From Pseudomonas fulva NBRC 16637 = DSM 17717 (GTDB taxonomy: Bacteria > Pseudomonadota > Gammaproteobacteria > Pseudomonadales > Pseudomonadaceae), in assembly GCF_000730565.1 (NCBI RefSeq), contig NZ_BBIQ01000004.1, positions 1 to 64,000 of the forward strand: DNA of 64,000 bases, in the 5' to 3' direction. The notes under the pieces are model-generated. The model did no database searches, had not been told where the DNA came from, and worked only from the letters and a program-made list of their open reading frames with translations. The position numbers were made by a program, and so were the translations under genes. Positions 34,542 to 43,627 of this stretch are shown one piece after another (within the stretch, counting starts at the first letter, position 1; each line of letters opens with the position of its first letter).

Positions 34542-35915
34542 TCACGTCACCACCTGATAGCAAGGCACATAAGCCGCCCCGCCCGGCAACTTCATCCGAT
34601 GCTGGTCAACGAAGGCTTGCAACAAACGCCCCAGCGGATCCAACACAGCACTGTCACCGCGAATCTGATAGGGCCCATGCTCTTCGATCAGGCGGATGCC
34701 CTTGTCCTTCACGTTACCCGCCACAATGCCGGAAAACGCCCGGCGCAAATTGGCTGCCAGCTCATGGGGTGGCAACTCGCGACGCAAATCCAGGTCAGCC
34801 ATGGCCTGGTGAGTGGGGTCGAAGGGGCGCTGGAAGCTCTCTTCGATCCGCAGCAACCAGTTGAAATGAAACGCATCGTTGCGCTCGCGACGGAACTGCT
34901 TGACCTGTTTGAGCCCCTCGACCATGTGGCGCGCCACTTCAGCCGGGTCGTCAATGATGATCTCGTACAACCGATGCGCTGCCTCGCCGAGCGTCGCGCC
35001 GACGAATGCATGCAACTGCTGCAAGTAGGGCTCTGCACTGCGCGGGCCCGTCAGCACGACCGGGAAGGGCACATCCTGGTTATCCGGATGCATCAGGATC
35101 CCCAGCAGGTACAGAAACTCTTCTGCCGTGCCTGCACCACCCGGGAAGATGATGATGCCGTGGCCGACCCGCACGAACGCCTCCAGGCGCTTCTCGATGT
35201 CTGGGAGGATCACCAGTTCGTTGACGATCGGGTTGGGCGCCTCGGCAGCGATGATGCCTGGCTCCGTCAGGCCCAGGTAGCGGCTGCCTTGCATGCGCTG
35301 TTTGGCATGGGCAATGGTTGCACCTTTCATCGGGCCTTTCATGACGCCCGGGCCGCAACCGGTGCACACGTCCAGTTTACGCAGGCCCAGTTCATGGCCC
35401 ACCTTCTTGGTGTACTGGTATTCCTCGGTGCTGATCGAGTGACCGCCCCAGCACACCACCATCTTCGGCTCGACGCCAGGGCGCAAGGTGCGGGCGTTGC
35501 GCAGCAAGTGGAACACGTAGTCGGTGATGCCTTGAGAGCTTTCCAGGTCGATGCGCTGGCTGGCCAGCTCGCTTTCGGTATACACGATATCGCGCAAGGC
35601 GCTGAACAGCATCTCCCGGGTGCTGGCGATCATTTCGCCATCGACGAAGGCGTCCGCTGGGGCATTGAGCAGTTCAAGGCGAACGCCTCGGTCCTGCTGA
35701 TGGATGCGTACTTCGAAATCCTGATAGGCCTCGAGGATGGTCTTGGCATTGTCGACATGGGCGCCGGTGTTGAGGATGGCCAGGGCGCACTGGCGGAATA
35801 GGGTGTAGAGACTGCCGGAGCCGGCTTCGCTCAGTTGCTGTACTTCACGTTGGGACAGCGTTTCTAGGCTGCCCTTGGGGCTGACGGATGCATTGATGAC
35901 ATGGCGTTGGGGCAT
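34542..35915 (-). CDS. ppnN: Pyrimidine/purine nucleotide 5'-monophosphate nucleosidase
   Basis: 457-residue PpnN (YgdH) of the LOG/TIGR00730 superfamily, which hydrolyses nucleoside monophosphates to base and ribose 5-phosphate and in E. coli is stimulated by (p)ppGpp. The Rossmann core carries the family motif FPGGAGTAEEFLYLLGIL near residue 270 and CTGCGPGVMKGPMKGA near 200. N- and C-terminal extensions of the PpnN type flank the core, giving the length of E. coli YgdH (454). It stands alone on the minus strand. Confidence 0.9.
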   Translation of the reverse strand: MPQRHVINASVSPKGSLETLSQREVQQLSEAGSGSLYTLFRQCALAILNTGAHVDNAKTILEAYQDFEVRIHQQDRGVRLELLNAPADAFVDGEMIASTREMLFSALRDIVYTESELASQRIDLESSQGITDYVFHLLRNARTLRPGVEPKMVVCWGGHSISTEEYQYTKKVGHELGLRKLDVCTGCGPGVMKGPMKGATIAHAKQRMQGSRYLGLTEPGIIAAEAPNPIVNELVILPDIEKRLEAFVRVGHGIIIFPGGAGTAEEFLYLLGILMHPDNQDVPFPVVLTGPRSAEPYLQQLHAFVGATLGEAAHRLYEIIIDDPAEVARHMVEGLKQVKQFRRERNDAFHFNWLLRIEESFQRPFDPTHQAMADLDLRRELPPHELAANLRRAFSGIVAGNVKDKGIRLIEEHGPYQIRGDSAVLDPLGRLLQAFVDQHRMKLPGGAAYVPCYQVVT

Positions 35916-36047
35916 CTAAGTCTTTCCTGTGCGGGTAAAACATCCTTCTTTCACCACACCATACCGAGAAATGGAAGCGGCAACGAGAGGCCTGCAAAAA
36001 AAGCCCGGTACTTCATGGCCGCTCCAGCTGCGCGCATTGGCAAACAA

Positions 36048-37109
36048 TCAGCCCACCAGCCGTTGCACGGCGAGGGTAATGGCCAAGCCACCCCCAAATA
36101 ACCACATGTTCAGAATCGCCCCAGTCGCCAGCACGCGAGGCCCAGCATGGCGTATCTGCTCGAACCGAGTTTCCATGCCCAGTGCCGTCATGGCCATGGT
36201 CAATGCGAAGGTGTCCAGGCCGTTGACGGCCTCGCGCAGGTTGGAAGGTAGAATCTGAAGGGAATTGATCGCCACCAGTGCCAGAAACCCAAAAGCAAAC
36301 CAAGGCACCGAGAGCCGACCCTTGCCGGGCACCACGCCAGCCCGTGGGGTACGGCTGATCCACAAGCCAACCAGTAACAGGACGGGCACCAGCAGCATCA
36401 CGCGCGTCATTTTCACGATGGTTGCTACATGGCTGGCGTCAGGGCCAAGGGTACTGGCGGCGCCTACTACTTGAGCCACTTCATGGAGCGTGCCACCCAG
36501 CCAAAGCCCAGCGGTCTGGGCATCCAGGTGCAGCCAGCCGGCCTGAATCAAAAAGGGATAGAAAAACATCGACGCCGTGCCGAACAGCACCACGCTGCCC
36601 ACGGCCACCGCACTTTTATGCGGCGCGCTGCGCAGCGTCGATTCAAAAGCCAAAACGGCCGCAGCCCCGCAGATGGCGCTGCCCGCAGCCGTAAGCAGGG
36701 CCGTCTCCCGGTCAAGCCCGAGCAGTTTCATGCCGCACCACACGCCTATCGCCAATGTGCTGCTGATCACCAGCAGCGAGATCACCAAGCCAGGCCAGCC
36801 AACGTGTGCAATTTCCTGCAGGCTGATCCGCAGGCCGAACAAGGCCACGGCTACACGGAGCAGGGCCCGGGCGCAGAAGTGTATGCCCGGGCCATAGCCG
36901 GCCGGCAGGCGATCTTCCAGCACATTGCCGCAGAACGCCCCGGCAATAATGCCAAGGATCAACGGGCTGAGGCCAAGTTGGACAAAAAGGGGCAGGGCAG
37001 CCACCTGGCTGACGCCAAGGGCGAGAACCGTAACGAAAATCACGCCCTTGAGCACTGCGCAGCGGTGCGCGACAGGTGCGTCAGGGGGCGTACTAGGGGC
37101 GGGTGTCAT
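36048..37109 (-). CDS. YeiH-family putative sulfate/anion exporter
   Basis: 353-residue inner-membrane protein of the UPF0324/YeiH family with about ten hydrophobic helices. GVIFVTVLALGVSQVAAL, LSPLILGIIAGAFCGN, ARALLRVAVALFGLRIS, AAGSAICGAAAVLA and GGTLHEVAQVVGAA are the conserved blocks. The E. coli homologue sits divergent from the LysR regulator YeiE, exactly the layout seen here with the gene at 37220, so the pair is conserved. Sulfonate or sulfite-related export is proposed for relatives; the substrate of this protein is not established. Confidence 0.87.
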   Translation of the reverse strand: MTPAPSTPPDAPVAHRCAVLKGVIFVTVLALGVSQVAALPLFVQLGLSPLILGIIAGAFCGNVLEDRLPAGYGPGIHFCARALLRVAVALFGLRISLQEIAHVGWPGLVISLLVISSTLAIGVWCGMKLLGLDRETALLTAAGSAICGAAAVLAFESTLRSAPHKSAVAVGSVVLFGTASMFFYPFLIQAGWLHLDAQTAGLWLGGTLHEVAQVVGAASTLGPDASHVATIVKMTRVMLLVPVLLLVGLWISRTPRAGVVPGKGRLSVPWFAFGFLALVAINSLQILPSNLREAVNGLDTFALTMAMTALGMETRFEQIRHAGPRVLATGAILNMWLFGGGLAITLAVQRLVG

Positions 37110-37156
37110 GGGATTCTCCAGCGAGCGGAATCAATGAGCACCACAATAATTTGGTT

Positions 37157-37166
37157 ATAAGCTTAT
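37157..37166. promoter_or_regulatory. Candidate LysR operator ATAAGCTTAT
   Basis: A perfect ten-base palindrome in the 110-base region between the divergent yeiH-like and LysR genes, about 54-63 bases upstream of the LysR start. The surroundings are AT-rich, unlike the genes. Confidence 0.5.
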
Positions 37167-37219
37167 GAAAAATCGTAATCTGGAATGCAGAGTATCCATT
37201 TAGCTGATAGTTTTGCGGA

Positions 37220-38110
37220 ATGACCCCTGAACAGCTTATAACCTTCGCCGTCGTCGCCGAACATGGCAACATCAGCCATGCAGCAGTGGCCCTGCATCTG
37301 TCGCAGCCGGCGGTGTCTGGCCAGCTCAAACTCCTGCAGGAAGCGTTCGGTGAGCCTCTTTATCATCGGGCCGGGCGCGGGGTGCGCCTCACGGCAGCAG
37401 GCGAACAGCTCCTGGCGCATGCGACTCGGCTGCGCGATACATTCGATCAGGCCCGGTTACTTCGCGAAGCAATGCGCGGCCTTCAACGAGGCACATTGCG
37501 GATCGGTGCCAGCACTACGCCTGCAAGCTACCTGCTCCCGTACCTGATCGCCCAGTTCAAGACACTCTACCCGCAGGTAGCGATTACCACCGTACAGGGC
37601 AACACCGCCGAAATCGTCGGTGCTCTGGGTAGCGTGGATTTGGCGTTGATAGAAGGGCCACCGGGGCGAGACCTGCCCGTGGGCACTGGCGTGACGGAGT
37701 GGCTTGAGGACGAAATCGTCGCCATCGTCCCGGTCGCACACCCCTTGGCTGGCGCCGAACCTCGCTCCTTGAAGGACGTGGCAGGCTTCCCATTAGTGCT
37801 CCGTGAGCAGGGTTCGGGCGTGCGCCAGGTCGTCGAGCAAGCATTTGCCAACAATCAACTGCCGATGAAGATCGGCCTGGAGATTGCTGGCGTAGAGGGG
37901 GTGAAGGAAGCAGTGCGCGCAGGTATGGGCGTAGGCTTCGTGTCCGCCCTGTCGATTCGTCATGAAAATACGGTCTTGCGCAAGGTCCGGGTGGGGCCGC
38001 GTTCACTGACTCGTCGGTTCTCGATAGTGCTGCCCCACGCAGGCTCACCCTCTCGAGCGGCTGCCCGCTTTCACGATCTGTGTGTGGCTTTCCTCGGCGC
38101 TTCGGCCTAG
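37220..38110 (+). CDS. LysR-family regulator (YeiE-like)
   Basis: 296-residue LTTR with the helix-turn-helix at residues 14-42 (NISHAAVALHLSQPAVSGQL) and a CysB-like effector domain (LRIGASTTPASYLLPYLIAQ, VGALGSVDLALIEGPPG, GMGVGFVSAL). It is divergent from the YeiH-type exporter and, from that conserved pairing, probably controls it. In E. coli YeiE has been tied to iron and sulfite stress responses. No clear ribosome site precedes the ATG at 37220 (TTTTGCGGA). Confidence 0.85.
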   Translation: MTPEQLITFAVVAEHGNISHAAVALHLSQPAVSGQLKLLQEAFGEPLYHRAGRGVRLTAAGEQLLAHATRLRDTFDQARLLREAMRGLQRGTLRIGASTTPASYLLPYLIAQFKTLYPQVAITTVQGNTAEIVGALGSVDLALIEGPPGRDLPVGTGVTEWLEDEIVAIVPVAHPLAGAEPRSLKDVAGFPLVLREQGSGVRQVVEQAFANNQLPMKIGLEIAGVEGVKEAVRAGMGVGFVSALSIRHENTVLRKVRVGPRSLTRRFSIVLPHAGSPSRAAARFHDLCVAFLGASA

Positions 38111-38122
38111 CGACGCGGCGAG

Positions 38123-38263
38123 TTACGACGATACTGGCCGTTGAACTGAGGCTGACCGTGCTCGCTGGCGTAGAGCGAAGCCAGGCAATAACTCGCCGGT
38201 GATCAGGGCCAGCGGCCCGGCGGCCACGCCGCACGTGTGCTGCCAGGGCCGCCAGTACTTCAT
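38123..38263 (-). CDS. Candidate 46-residue ORF coupled to the lipoprotein gene, possibly frameshifted
   Basis: The lipoprotein stop and this ATG share TGATG (38261-38265), a sign of coupled translation. In frame it reads MKYWRPWQHTCGVAAGPLAL, ITGELL, then an Arg/Ser-rich tail and a stop at 38123. One frame over, beginning just after the GELL codons, the reading CLASLYASEHGQPQFNGQYR continues to RRNSPRR and a stop near 38109, which looks more protein-like. A one-base change near 38190 would join the two into about 51 residues with one hydrophobic segment. I do not recognise the family. Confidence 0.35.
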   Translation of the reverse strand: MKYWRPWQHTCGVAAGPLALITGELLPGFALRQRARSASVQRPVSS

Positions 38264-38508
38264 CAGAAATCGTCTTTCGGGCTCTTCTTGAAGGTCCAGT
38301 CGGTGTGCTTGCGCGCTTGGAGAAAGCTGTTGCAGTTGGCGGTAAAGGTATTGCGATTGGCCTCTTTGGACAAATCCGCCAGAATTTTCTCCTGCATCTG
38401 CGGGGTACAGTTGTCAGCGGTAGGCTCGGGCACCGTTTCCTCGCTGCAGCCTGCGAGCAAGGCTGCCAAGCCCATTGCCGTGACCAGCTTTGCCAATTTG
38501 ATGTCCAT
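38263..38508 (-). CDS. Small outer- or inner-membrane lipoprotein
   Basis: 81 residues. The N-terminus MDIKLAKLVTAMGLAALLAGC has a short basic region, a hydrophobic core and the lipobox LLAGC with cysteine at position 21, followed by SEETVPEP, so the residue after Cys is serine and the protein is probably sorted to the outer membrane. The mature part has two further cysteines (NC at about 33 and 58). It faintly resembles TrbK/EexN-type entry-exclusion lipoproteins in size and pattern, but no conjugation genes are nearby. AGGAG lies rather far (12 bases) upstream of the ATG. Confidence 0.75.
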   Translation of the reverse strand: MDIKLAKLVTAMGLAALLAGCSEETVPEPTADNCTPQMQEKILADLSKEANRNTFTANCNSFLQARKHTDWTFKKSPKDDF

Positions 38509-38604
38509 ATCGCGATCGTTCTCCTGGTGCGCTGAAAGTGGAGTTGAGTGTTGAACCGGAAGGCATGATACGGACCCAGGCCTTGCAATGCCACCTGCAG
38601 AAAG

Positions 38605-39807
38605 TCACGCGCCTACGTTGAACACATGCTTCAAATAGGCCACGAAATTTTCATCCCGGCACTGTGTTTTCCCAGGGCTGTCCGAAATCTTGGCTACCGG
38701 CGCACCGTTGCAGGCTGTCATCTTGATCACCATGTTCATCGGCTCGACCCCTGGGATGTCGCAGGTCAGGCGCGTCCCGATGCCAAAGCTCACGTTGATG
38801 CGCTCATGCAATGCGCGGTAAAGCTCAAGCGCTTTCGGCATGTCCAGGCCGTCGGAGAAGATCAGGGTCTTGGTCTTAGGGTCGATGCCCAGCCGGTGGT
38901 AGTGCGCGATGGCTTTCTCCGCCCAGGCAAGCGGGTCGCCCGAGTCATGGCGCAGGCCATCGAAGAGCTTGGCGAAATAGAGGTCGAAGTCGCCAAGGAA
39001 GGCATCCATGGTGATGCAGTCGGTAAGGGCGATACCCAGCAGGCCGCGGTACTCGCGCACCCAGCACTCCAGGGCTGCCGCCTGGCTGTCCACGAGGCGA
39101 GGGCCCAGCTGCTGGTGGGCCATGAACCACTCGTGCGCCATGGTACCAATCGGCCGCAGCTCGTACTCCCGCGCCAGGTGCACGTTGCTGGTGCCGACGA
39201 AGCGGCCTGGGAAGTCGCGCTTGAGGATGTGCACCACCTCTTCCTGCACCCGGTAGGAGAAGCGTCGGCGAGTGCCGAAATCCGCTAGCTGAAAGCCTGC
39301 CAATTCTTCACTGCTGGCCTCGGCCCTGAGCCAGTCGAGGTTGCGGTACAACTGTTCGCGTACCTGTTCGATCACCACTTCACGGTAGCGGTAGCGGTTG
39401 CGAACCTCGCTGATGATCGCCAGCAACGGGATTTCGTACAGAATGACGTGCAGCCAGGGGCCGCGCACGCGTATCGCCAACTGGCCGGCGTCGTCGAGGC
39501 CAACATGCACGTAGCGCAGGTTGAAGCGGAACAGGCTCAGGAAGCGGATGAAGTCAGGCTTGATGAAGGCGATCTTCTCAAGGTAAGCAAGCTGGTCCTG
39601 GGTGACCGTGACTTCGGCGAGTTGCTCGACCTGGTAGCGGATTTCTGCAAGATACGGGGCCAGGTTCTCACCGTTGCGGCAGCGAAACTCCCACTCCACC
39701 TCCGCATTGGGATAGTTGTGCAGCACCGCCTGCATCATGGTGATCTTGTAGAAGTCGGTGTCCAGCAGGTTCTGAACGATCCGTGGGCCAAATACGCTGT
39801 CACTCAT
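38605..39807 (-). CDS. pncB: Nicotinate phosphoribosyltransferase
   Basis: 400-residue enzyme joining nicotinate with PRPP (ATP-assisted) to nicotinate mononucleotide in the Preiss-Handler NAD salvage route. Family blocks: [20 protein letters not shown] at residue 14, [16 protein letters not shown] near 180, [20 protein letters not shown] near 205 with the phosphorylated-histidine region HEWFMAHQQ, and [16 protein letters not shown] near 330. The ATG shares an ATGA with the pncA stop, so the two are coupled. The longer open frame to 40410 is antisense overlap with pncA in another phase and is not real. Confidence 0.94.
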   Translation of the reverse strand: MSDSVFGPRIVQNLLDTDFYKITMMQAVLHNYPNAEVEWEFRCRNGENLAPYLAEIRYQVEQLAEVTVTQDQLAYLEKIAFIKPDFIRFLSLFRFNLRYVHVGLDDAGQLAIRVRGPWLHVILYEIPLLAIISEVRNRYRYREVVIEQVREQLYRNLDWLRAEASSEELAGFQLADFGTRRRFSYRVQEEVVHILKRDFPGRFVGTSNVHLAREYELRPIGTMAHEWFMAHQQLGPRLVDSQAAALECWVREYRGLLGIALTDCITMDAFLGDFDLYFAKLFDGLRHDSGDPLAWAEKAIAHYHRLGIDPKTKTLIFSDGLDMPKALELYRALHERINVSFGIGTRLTCDIPGVEPMNMVIKMTACNGAPVAKISDSPGKTQCRDENFVAYLKHVFNVGA

Positions 39808-40454
39808 GCTGCTTGCTCCTTGATCAGGGCCAGTTGATGGTCGAGGGCCGACTCGTCGCCGCACAGCTTCACACCTTCGCCAGCCAGGGCGCCGCAGGCC
39901 TCTATCGCGCCGGCCTGGGTCAGGGCACGGCAAGCCGGTAGGTACAGCAGCACCTCGAACCCGGCCTGACGCAGTTGCCGGGCAGTGGTGCGCACGCAGT
40001 AGTCGAGCGCCAGGCCGCCTACGATCACGGCACCCACCTGATGCACCTTGAGGTATTCGATAACACCCGTGGAGCGGCGTTCGGCCAGGTCGTGATAGCA
40101 GGCGCCATAGGGATGCAGGTCGGGCTCCACGCCTTTCCACACAAAGTAGTCGTACTCGATGGGGGCAGGGAGGCCCGGCAGCAGCTCGAAACCGGGGGTA
40201 CCAGGGATGCAGTGGCTGACCCAGGTGAGGTCCGCATTGGCAAGTGTCAGCGGCTGCAGCATCTGCGTGGCGTCGGCCACCACCCATGCGGCATTGGCGG
40301 GATGCGCGTCCTTGCTGCCCAGCCGCAGGTCGGCCCGCTGTGCCATGGCGTTGAGGTCGGGTGCGATTTCGTGACCGTCGGGGACTGGGAGTTCCTGAGG
40401 CGCATGGCACGTGAAGCCTAGTTGTGCGTCGACATCGAAGCTGGCGATTTTCAT
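39804..40454 (-). CDS. pncA: Nicotinamidase
   Basis: 216-residue isochorismatase-fold amidase turning nicotinamide into nicotinate and ammonia, the substrate for PncB. The triad is visible: Asp in [10 protein letters not shown] at residues 6-10, Lys in [14 protein letters not shown] near 110 and Cys in [16 protein letters not shown] near 153. The cis-peptide GG-L-A-L-D-Y-C block is diagnostic. The ATG at 40454 has GAGGAG upstream; an extension to 40532 would cross the NrtR boxes. It leads the pncA-pncB operon. Confidence 0.92.
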   Translation of the reverse strand: MKIASFDVDAQLGFTCHAPQELPVPDGHEIAPDLNAMAQRADLRLGSKDAHPANAAWVVADATQMLQPLTLANADLTWVSHCIPGTPGFELLPGLPAPIEYDYFVWKGVEPDLHPYGACYHDLAERRSTGVIEYLKVHQVGAVIVGGLALDYCVRTTARQLRQAGFEVLLYLPACRALTQAGAIEACGALAGEGVKLCGDESALDHQLALIKEQAA

Positions 40455-40491
40455 GGTGGCTCTCCTCGCTGGAATGGCTACATAATCCATC

Positions 40492-40503
40492 TGGTGAACT
40501 ATG
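40492..40503. promoter_or_regulatory. NrtR-type box 1
   Basis: TGGTGAACTATG lies 38 bases upstream of the pncA start. It repeats, at 10 of 12 positions, TAGTGAACTATA at 40556-40567 near nrtR. The TAGTTCAC core on the other strand fits known Nudix-related regulator operators. Confidence 0.6.
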
Positions 40504-40555
40504 TATGTCAAGTGTCCGTCAATAGGGTGCATGATGCCGATTTACTTATTCGCTC

Positions 40556-40567
40556 TAGTGAACTATA
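40556..40567. promoter_or_regulatory. NrtR-type box 2
   Basis: TAGTGAACTATA lies 26 bases before the nrtR start codon, in direct-repeat orientation with box 1 and 64 bases from it. It suggests autoregulation by NrtR. Confidence 0.6.
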
Positions 40568-40592
40568 AAAAGCTTCAGTCAAGGAGTTACGA

Positions 40593-41297
40593 GTGAGTAC
40601 AGCTGAAGTCCTGGCAAGCGTCGACATCGTCGCGCTGCGCCTGCCGCCTGGCAGTGAGCACCTGCAGGTGCTTCTGCATCGCCGTGAGCGAGAACCGCAC
40701 CATGGTCAATGGGCACTACCCGGTGTGATCATCAATGGGCGCACCCCTGATACCAGCCTTGAGAGCGCTGCCCACCGCGCCTTGAGCGAGAAAGCGCGCG
40801 TCCAGCCGCACTATCTGGAGCAAGTCGTTACCGAAGGCAATGCCTTTCGCGATCCACGGGGCTGGTCGTTGAGCACCTGTTACCTGGCGCTGTTGCCCGC
40901 CTGCCAGGAAGTCGAGAATGAGCAGCTGGCCTTTTTCGACCTCGCCGACGTGGTGGAACGCAGGGTGCTGCTGCCATTCGATCACAACCTGCTGGCGCGC
41001 CGAGCCCATGAGCGGCTCGCGGCCAAGTCCGTCTACAGCAGTTTGCCGTTGTACCTGCTCGACACCCGGTTCACCGTCCTCGATGCGCTGGGGGCCATGC
41101 AAGCCTGCCTGGGCCAGCCTGTGAACGCGACATCGCTGCGCAAGCGCCTGGAGCGCTTGCGCGTGCTGGGCTGGGTCAAGGACACAGGCGAAAAGAATCA
41201 ACCACCCATGGGGCGCCCGCAGCAACTGTACCAGTACACCGCGCAAGGGCAGGGGCCGTTCATGTTCGACCGTAGCTTGCTGCCGGAGGGCAGTTGA
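40593..41297 (+). CDS. nrtR: NrtR, Nudix-related transcriptional regulator of NAD metabolism
   Basis: 234 residues: an N-terminal Nudix-like domain (about 10-145; VLLHRREREPHHGQWALPG) whose Nudix box is degenerate (LESAAHRALSEKARV lacks the REUxEE core), so it binds ADP-ribose-type ligands rather than hydrolysing them, followed by a C-terminal winged helix (VNATSLRKRLERLRVLGWVK). NrtR represses NAD synthesis genes and is relieved by ADP-ribose. It is divergent from pncA-pncB, its expected target. GTG start with AAGGAG six bases upstream. Confidence 0.9.
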   Translation: MSTAEVLASVDIVALRLPPGSEHLQVLLHRREREPHHGQWALPGVIINGRTPDTSLESAAHRALSEKARVQPHYLEQVVTEGNAFRDPRGWSLSTCYLALLPACQEVENEQLAFFDLADVVERRVLLPFDHNLLARRAHERLAAKSVYSSLPLYLLDTRFTVLDALGAMQACLGQPVNATSLRKRLERLRVLGWVKDTGEKNQPPMGRPQQLYQYTAQGQGPFMFDRSLLPEGS

Positions 41298-41385
41298 GCA
41301 TCGACCCGGCAGACTGGCCGCGCGAGGTAGGGCCAGTGCCGACATTGAACGACTGATCAATCTCAGTGGAACGAACCGCGAGTCA

Positions 41386-43617
41386 ATGCCTCTTATCCAG
41401 AGATGGATGGCCTGTGCCGCGGATTCCCCTGACATGAGATCGCTCCAAACCTCTCTGATCGATGACACCTCCACACCGCTGAGCTTCCTGCTCAATGGCG
41501 GTGAGATCGGCCGTCTGCTTCAAACGATGAACTGGCAGGATTCTCCACTTGGGACGCCACATGGCTGGTCCCCGCACCTTCAGGCCGCGATGGCCACGCT
41601 CCTGCCAGCGCAGACCCAGGTCGTGCTGTTCTGGGGCCCGGACTATGTCGCGCTGTACAACGATGCCTATGCGCCCACCATCGGCAACAAGCACCCGCAA
41701 GCCCTCGGGCGCCCGGCGCGTGAGAATTGGGCCGAGCTGTGGGATGACCTCGAACCGTTGCTGCGCGGTGTGCGTGACACCGGGCAGACGTTTTCGGCCA
41801 AGGACCGCGCTTTTTATATCGAGCGCCGTGGGCACGGTGAGACGGTGTATTTCGATGTGTCGTATTCTGCCGTGCGCGAGGCTGATGCAAGCGTTGGCGG
41901 TGTCTTGTGCCTGGTCACAGAGACCACTGACCGCGTGCGCTTCCACCAGCGCCAGGCGTTTCTTCTGGAATTGAGCCGCACATTGCCTGGGCTGGGTGAT
42001 GCTGCGCGCATCGAGTCCTATGCGGTTCAACGCCTGGCGCAGGAGTTGGGGGCGGCCAGGGTCTGCTTCGGTGAAGACAAAGGCGACGGTGTCGGCTTCA
42101 AGGTCAGTCACGACTGGACCGAGGGCGTGACGTCGTTGGTGGGCACGCATTCGTACCTGACGTTCGGTACCGACTTGTATGAGCAATTGAGCGACGGCAG
42201 GACCGTTCAACATAGCTATGAACAGCCCGAGCCTTGTCTGGCGGGCATAAGCACCACCTTGCATGCCCCTGTGCTGCGCGGGGGGCGACTCGAGGCCTTG
42301 TTGGCCGTTCATTTCAGTGATGCGCGAGGGTGCTTCGAGGAGGACTGCCAGCTTGTGGAAGAGACCGCCAAGCAAGTGTGGGCTGCAATCCTGCACGCCC
42401 GCGCCGAACAGGCGTTGCATCTGCTCAACCAGAGCCTTGAGGAGCGAGTTGCCACGGCGCTGGCCCAGCGCGAGTCGGTGATGATGCAACTGCACGAAGC
42501 CCACAAGATGGAAATGATCGGGCAATTGACCGGTGGTATCGCCCACGACCTGAATAACATGCTCACGCCGATCATTGGGTCGTTCGAGCTGTTGCGCCGC
42601 CATCCGCAGACCGATCGCGCGCCCCGGCTGATCGACGGTGGCCTGCAGGCAGCTGAACGTGCGCGCAACCTGGTCGCTCGCCTGCTCAGCTTCGCACGCC
42701 GCCAGACACTCAAACCGCAACCTGTGTCCTTGGCAGCCCTGGTCGAGGACATGCACGAGTTGATGGCGCGCTCGCTCGGGCCCACCATTGCCGTGCACGT
42801 GAATATCAATCCGTCATTACCCTGCGTCGTGGTCGACCCGCACCAACTGGAGTTGGCCCTATTGAATCTGGCGGTCAATGCCCGCGACGCCATCGGCGGC
42901 GCCGGCCAGCTGCAAATCATCGCCGGTGATGACACCCACTGCCTGGCGCCGCCCGAGGACCTTGCGGGCAAACGTTTGGTATGGATTCAGGTCAGGGACA
43001 ACGGCTGCGGCATGGACGATGAACAACTCAGGCGGTGCATCGAACCTTTCTTTTCTACCAAGGAGGTGGGCAAGGGGACTGGCTTGGGCTTACCAATGGT
43101 CCAAGGATTGGCGGTTCAATCCGGCGGTGGGTTCGAGATTCATTCCATACCAGGCCAAGGGACTCAGGCGACGCTATGGTTGCCGGCCAGCGACGCATTG
43201 CCCACCCACCGTGACATCGAGCCCTGCGACGGGCCTGTGGCCGAGCGTCCGAGCCGGATACTGCTGGTGGACGACGAAGAAATCGTGCGTCACGCAACGG
43301 CCTTGCAATTGCGCGACCTGGGCTACGAGGTGACCGAGGCGCCAAGTGCAGTGGCCGCCCTGCGCCTGGTGGAAAAGGGGTGGCTGCCTGATGTATTGGT
43401 GACCGACCATGTCATGCCCGAGATGACTGGCGTACGCTTTGCCCAGCAAATGCGCCAGCATCACAGCGAGCTGCCGGTGCTGATCATTACGGGCTATGCG
43501 AACCTGACGCCGCGCCAGCTAAGCGGTTTCGAAGTACTGCGCAAGCCTTATCGACGCGCCGAACTCGCTCAGAGTGTGGCGCGCCTGCTGGCGGGGGCTT
43601 CCCTCAGTCGACGCTGA
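41386..43617 (+). CDS. Hybrid sensor histidine kinase (PAS-GAF-HisKA-HATPase-REC)
   Basis: 743-residue soluble kinase without membrane spans. PAS-like domain at about 50-185 (VVLFWGPDYVALYNDAYAP), GAF at 195-345, coiled coil, HisKA with phospho-acceptor His near 387 (LTGGIAHDLNNMLTPI), HATPase to about 615 (NAVN-type LNLAVNARDAI, DNGCGMDD, GKGTGLGLPMV), and a C-terminal receiver (ILLVDDEEIVRHA) with phospho-acceptor Asp in VTDHVMPEMTG near 673. It ends ten bases from the end of a convergent paralogue with the same sensor layout but no receiver. No separate DNA-binding partner lies nearby. Confidence 0.88.
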   Translation: MPLIQRWMACAADSPDMRSLQTSLIDDTSTPLSFLLNGGEIGRLLQTMNWQDSPLGTPHGWSPHLQAAMATLLPAQTQVVLFWGPDYVALYNDAYAPTIGNKHPQALGRPARENWAELWDDLEPLLRGVRDTGQTFSAKDRAFYIERRGHGETVYFDVSYSAVREADASVGGVLCLVTETTDRVRFHQRQAFLLELSRTLPGLGDAARIESYAVQRLAQELGAARVCFGEDKGDGVGFKVSHDWTEGVTSLVGTHSYLTFGTDLYEQLSDGRTVQHSYEQPEPCLAGISTTLHAPVLRGGRLEALLAVHFSDARGCFEEDCQLVEETAKQVWAAILHARAEQALHLLNQSLEERVATALAQRESVMMQLHEAHKMEMIGQLTGGIAHDLNNMLTPIIGSFELLRRHPQTDRAPRLIDGGLQAAERARNLVARLLSFARRQTLKPQPVSLAALVEDMHELMARSLGPTIAVHVNINPSLPCVVVDPHQLELALLNLAVNARDAIGGAGQLQIIAGDDTHCLAPPEDLAGKRLVWIQVRDNGCGMDDEQLRRCIEPFFSTKEVGKGTGLGLPMVQGLAVQSGGGFEIHSIPGQGTQATLWLPASDALPTHRDIEPCDGPVAERPSRILLVDDEEIVRHATALQLRDLGYEVTEAPSAVAALRLVEKGWLPDVLVTDHVMPEMTGVRFAQQMRQHHSELPVLIITGYANLTPRQLSGFEVLRKPYRRAELAQSVARLLAGASLSRR

Positions 43618-43627
43618 CACGCCAGCA

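Noticed and set aside
39808..40410. Long upstream extension of pncB
   Set aside because: It would overlap pncA entirely in another frame on the same strand; the coupled ATGA start explains pncB.
41698..43617. LOV photoreceptor domain in the hybrid kinase
   Set aside because: The PAS domain lacks the GRNCRFLQ cysteine motif of LOV proteins.
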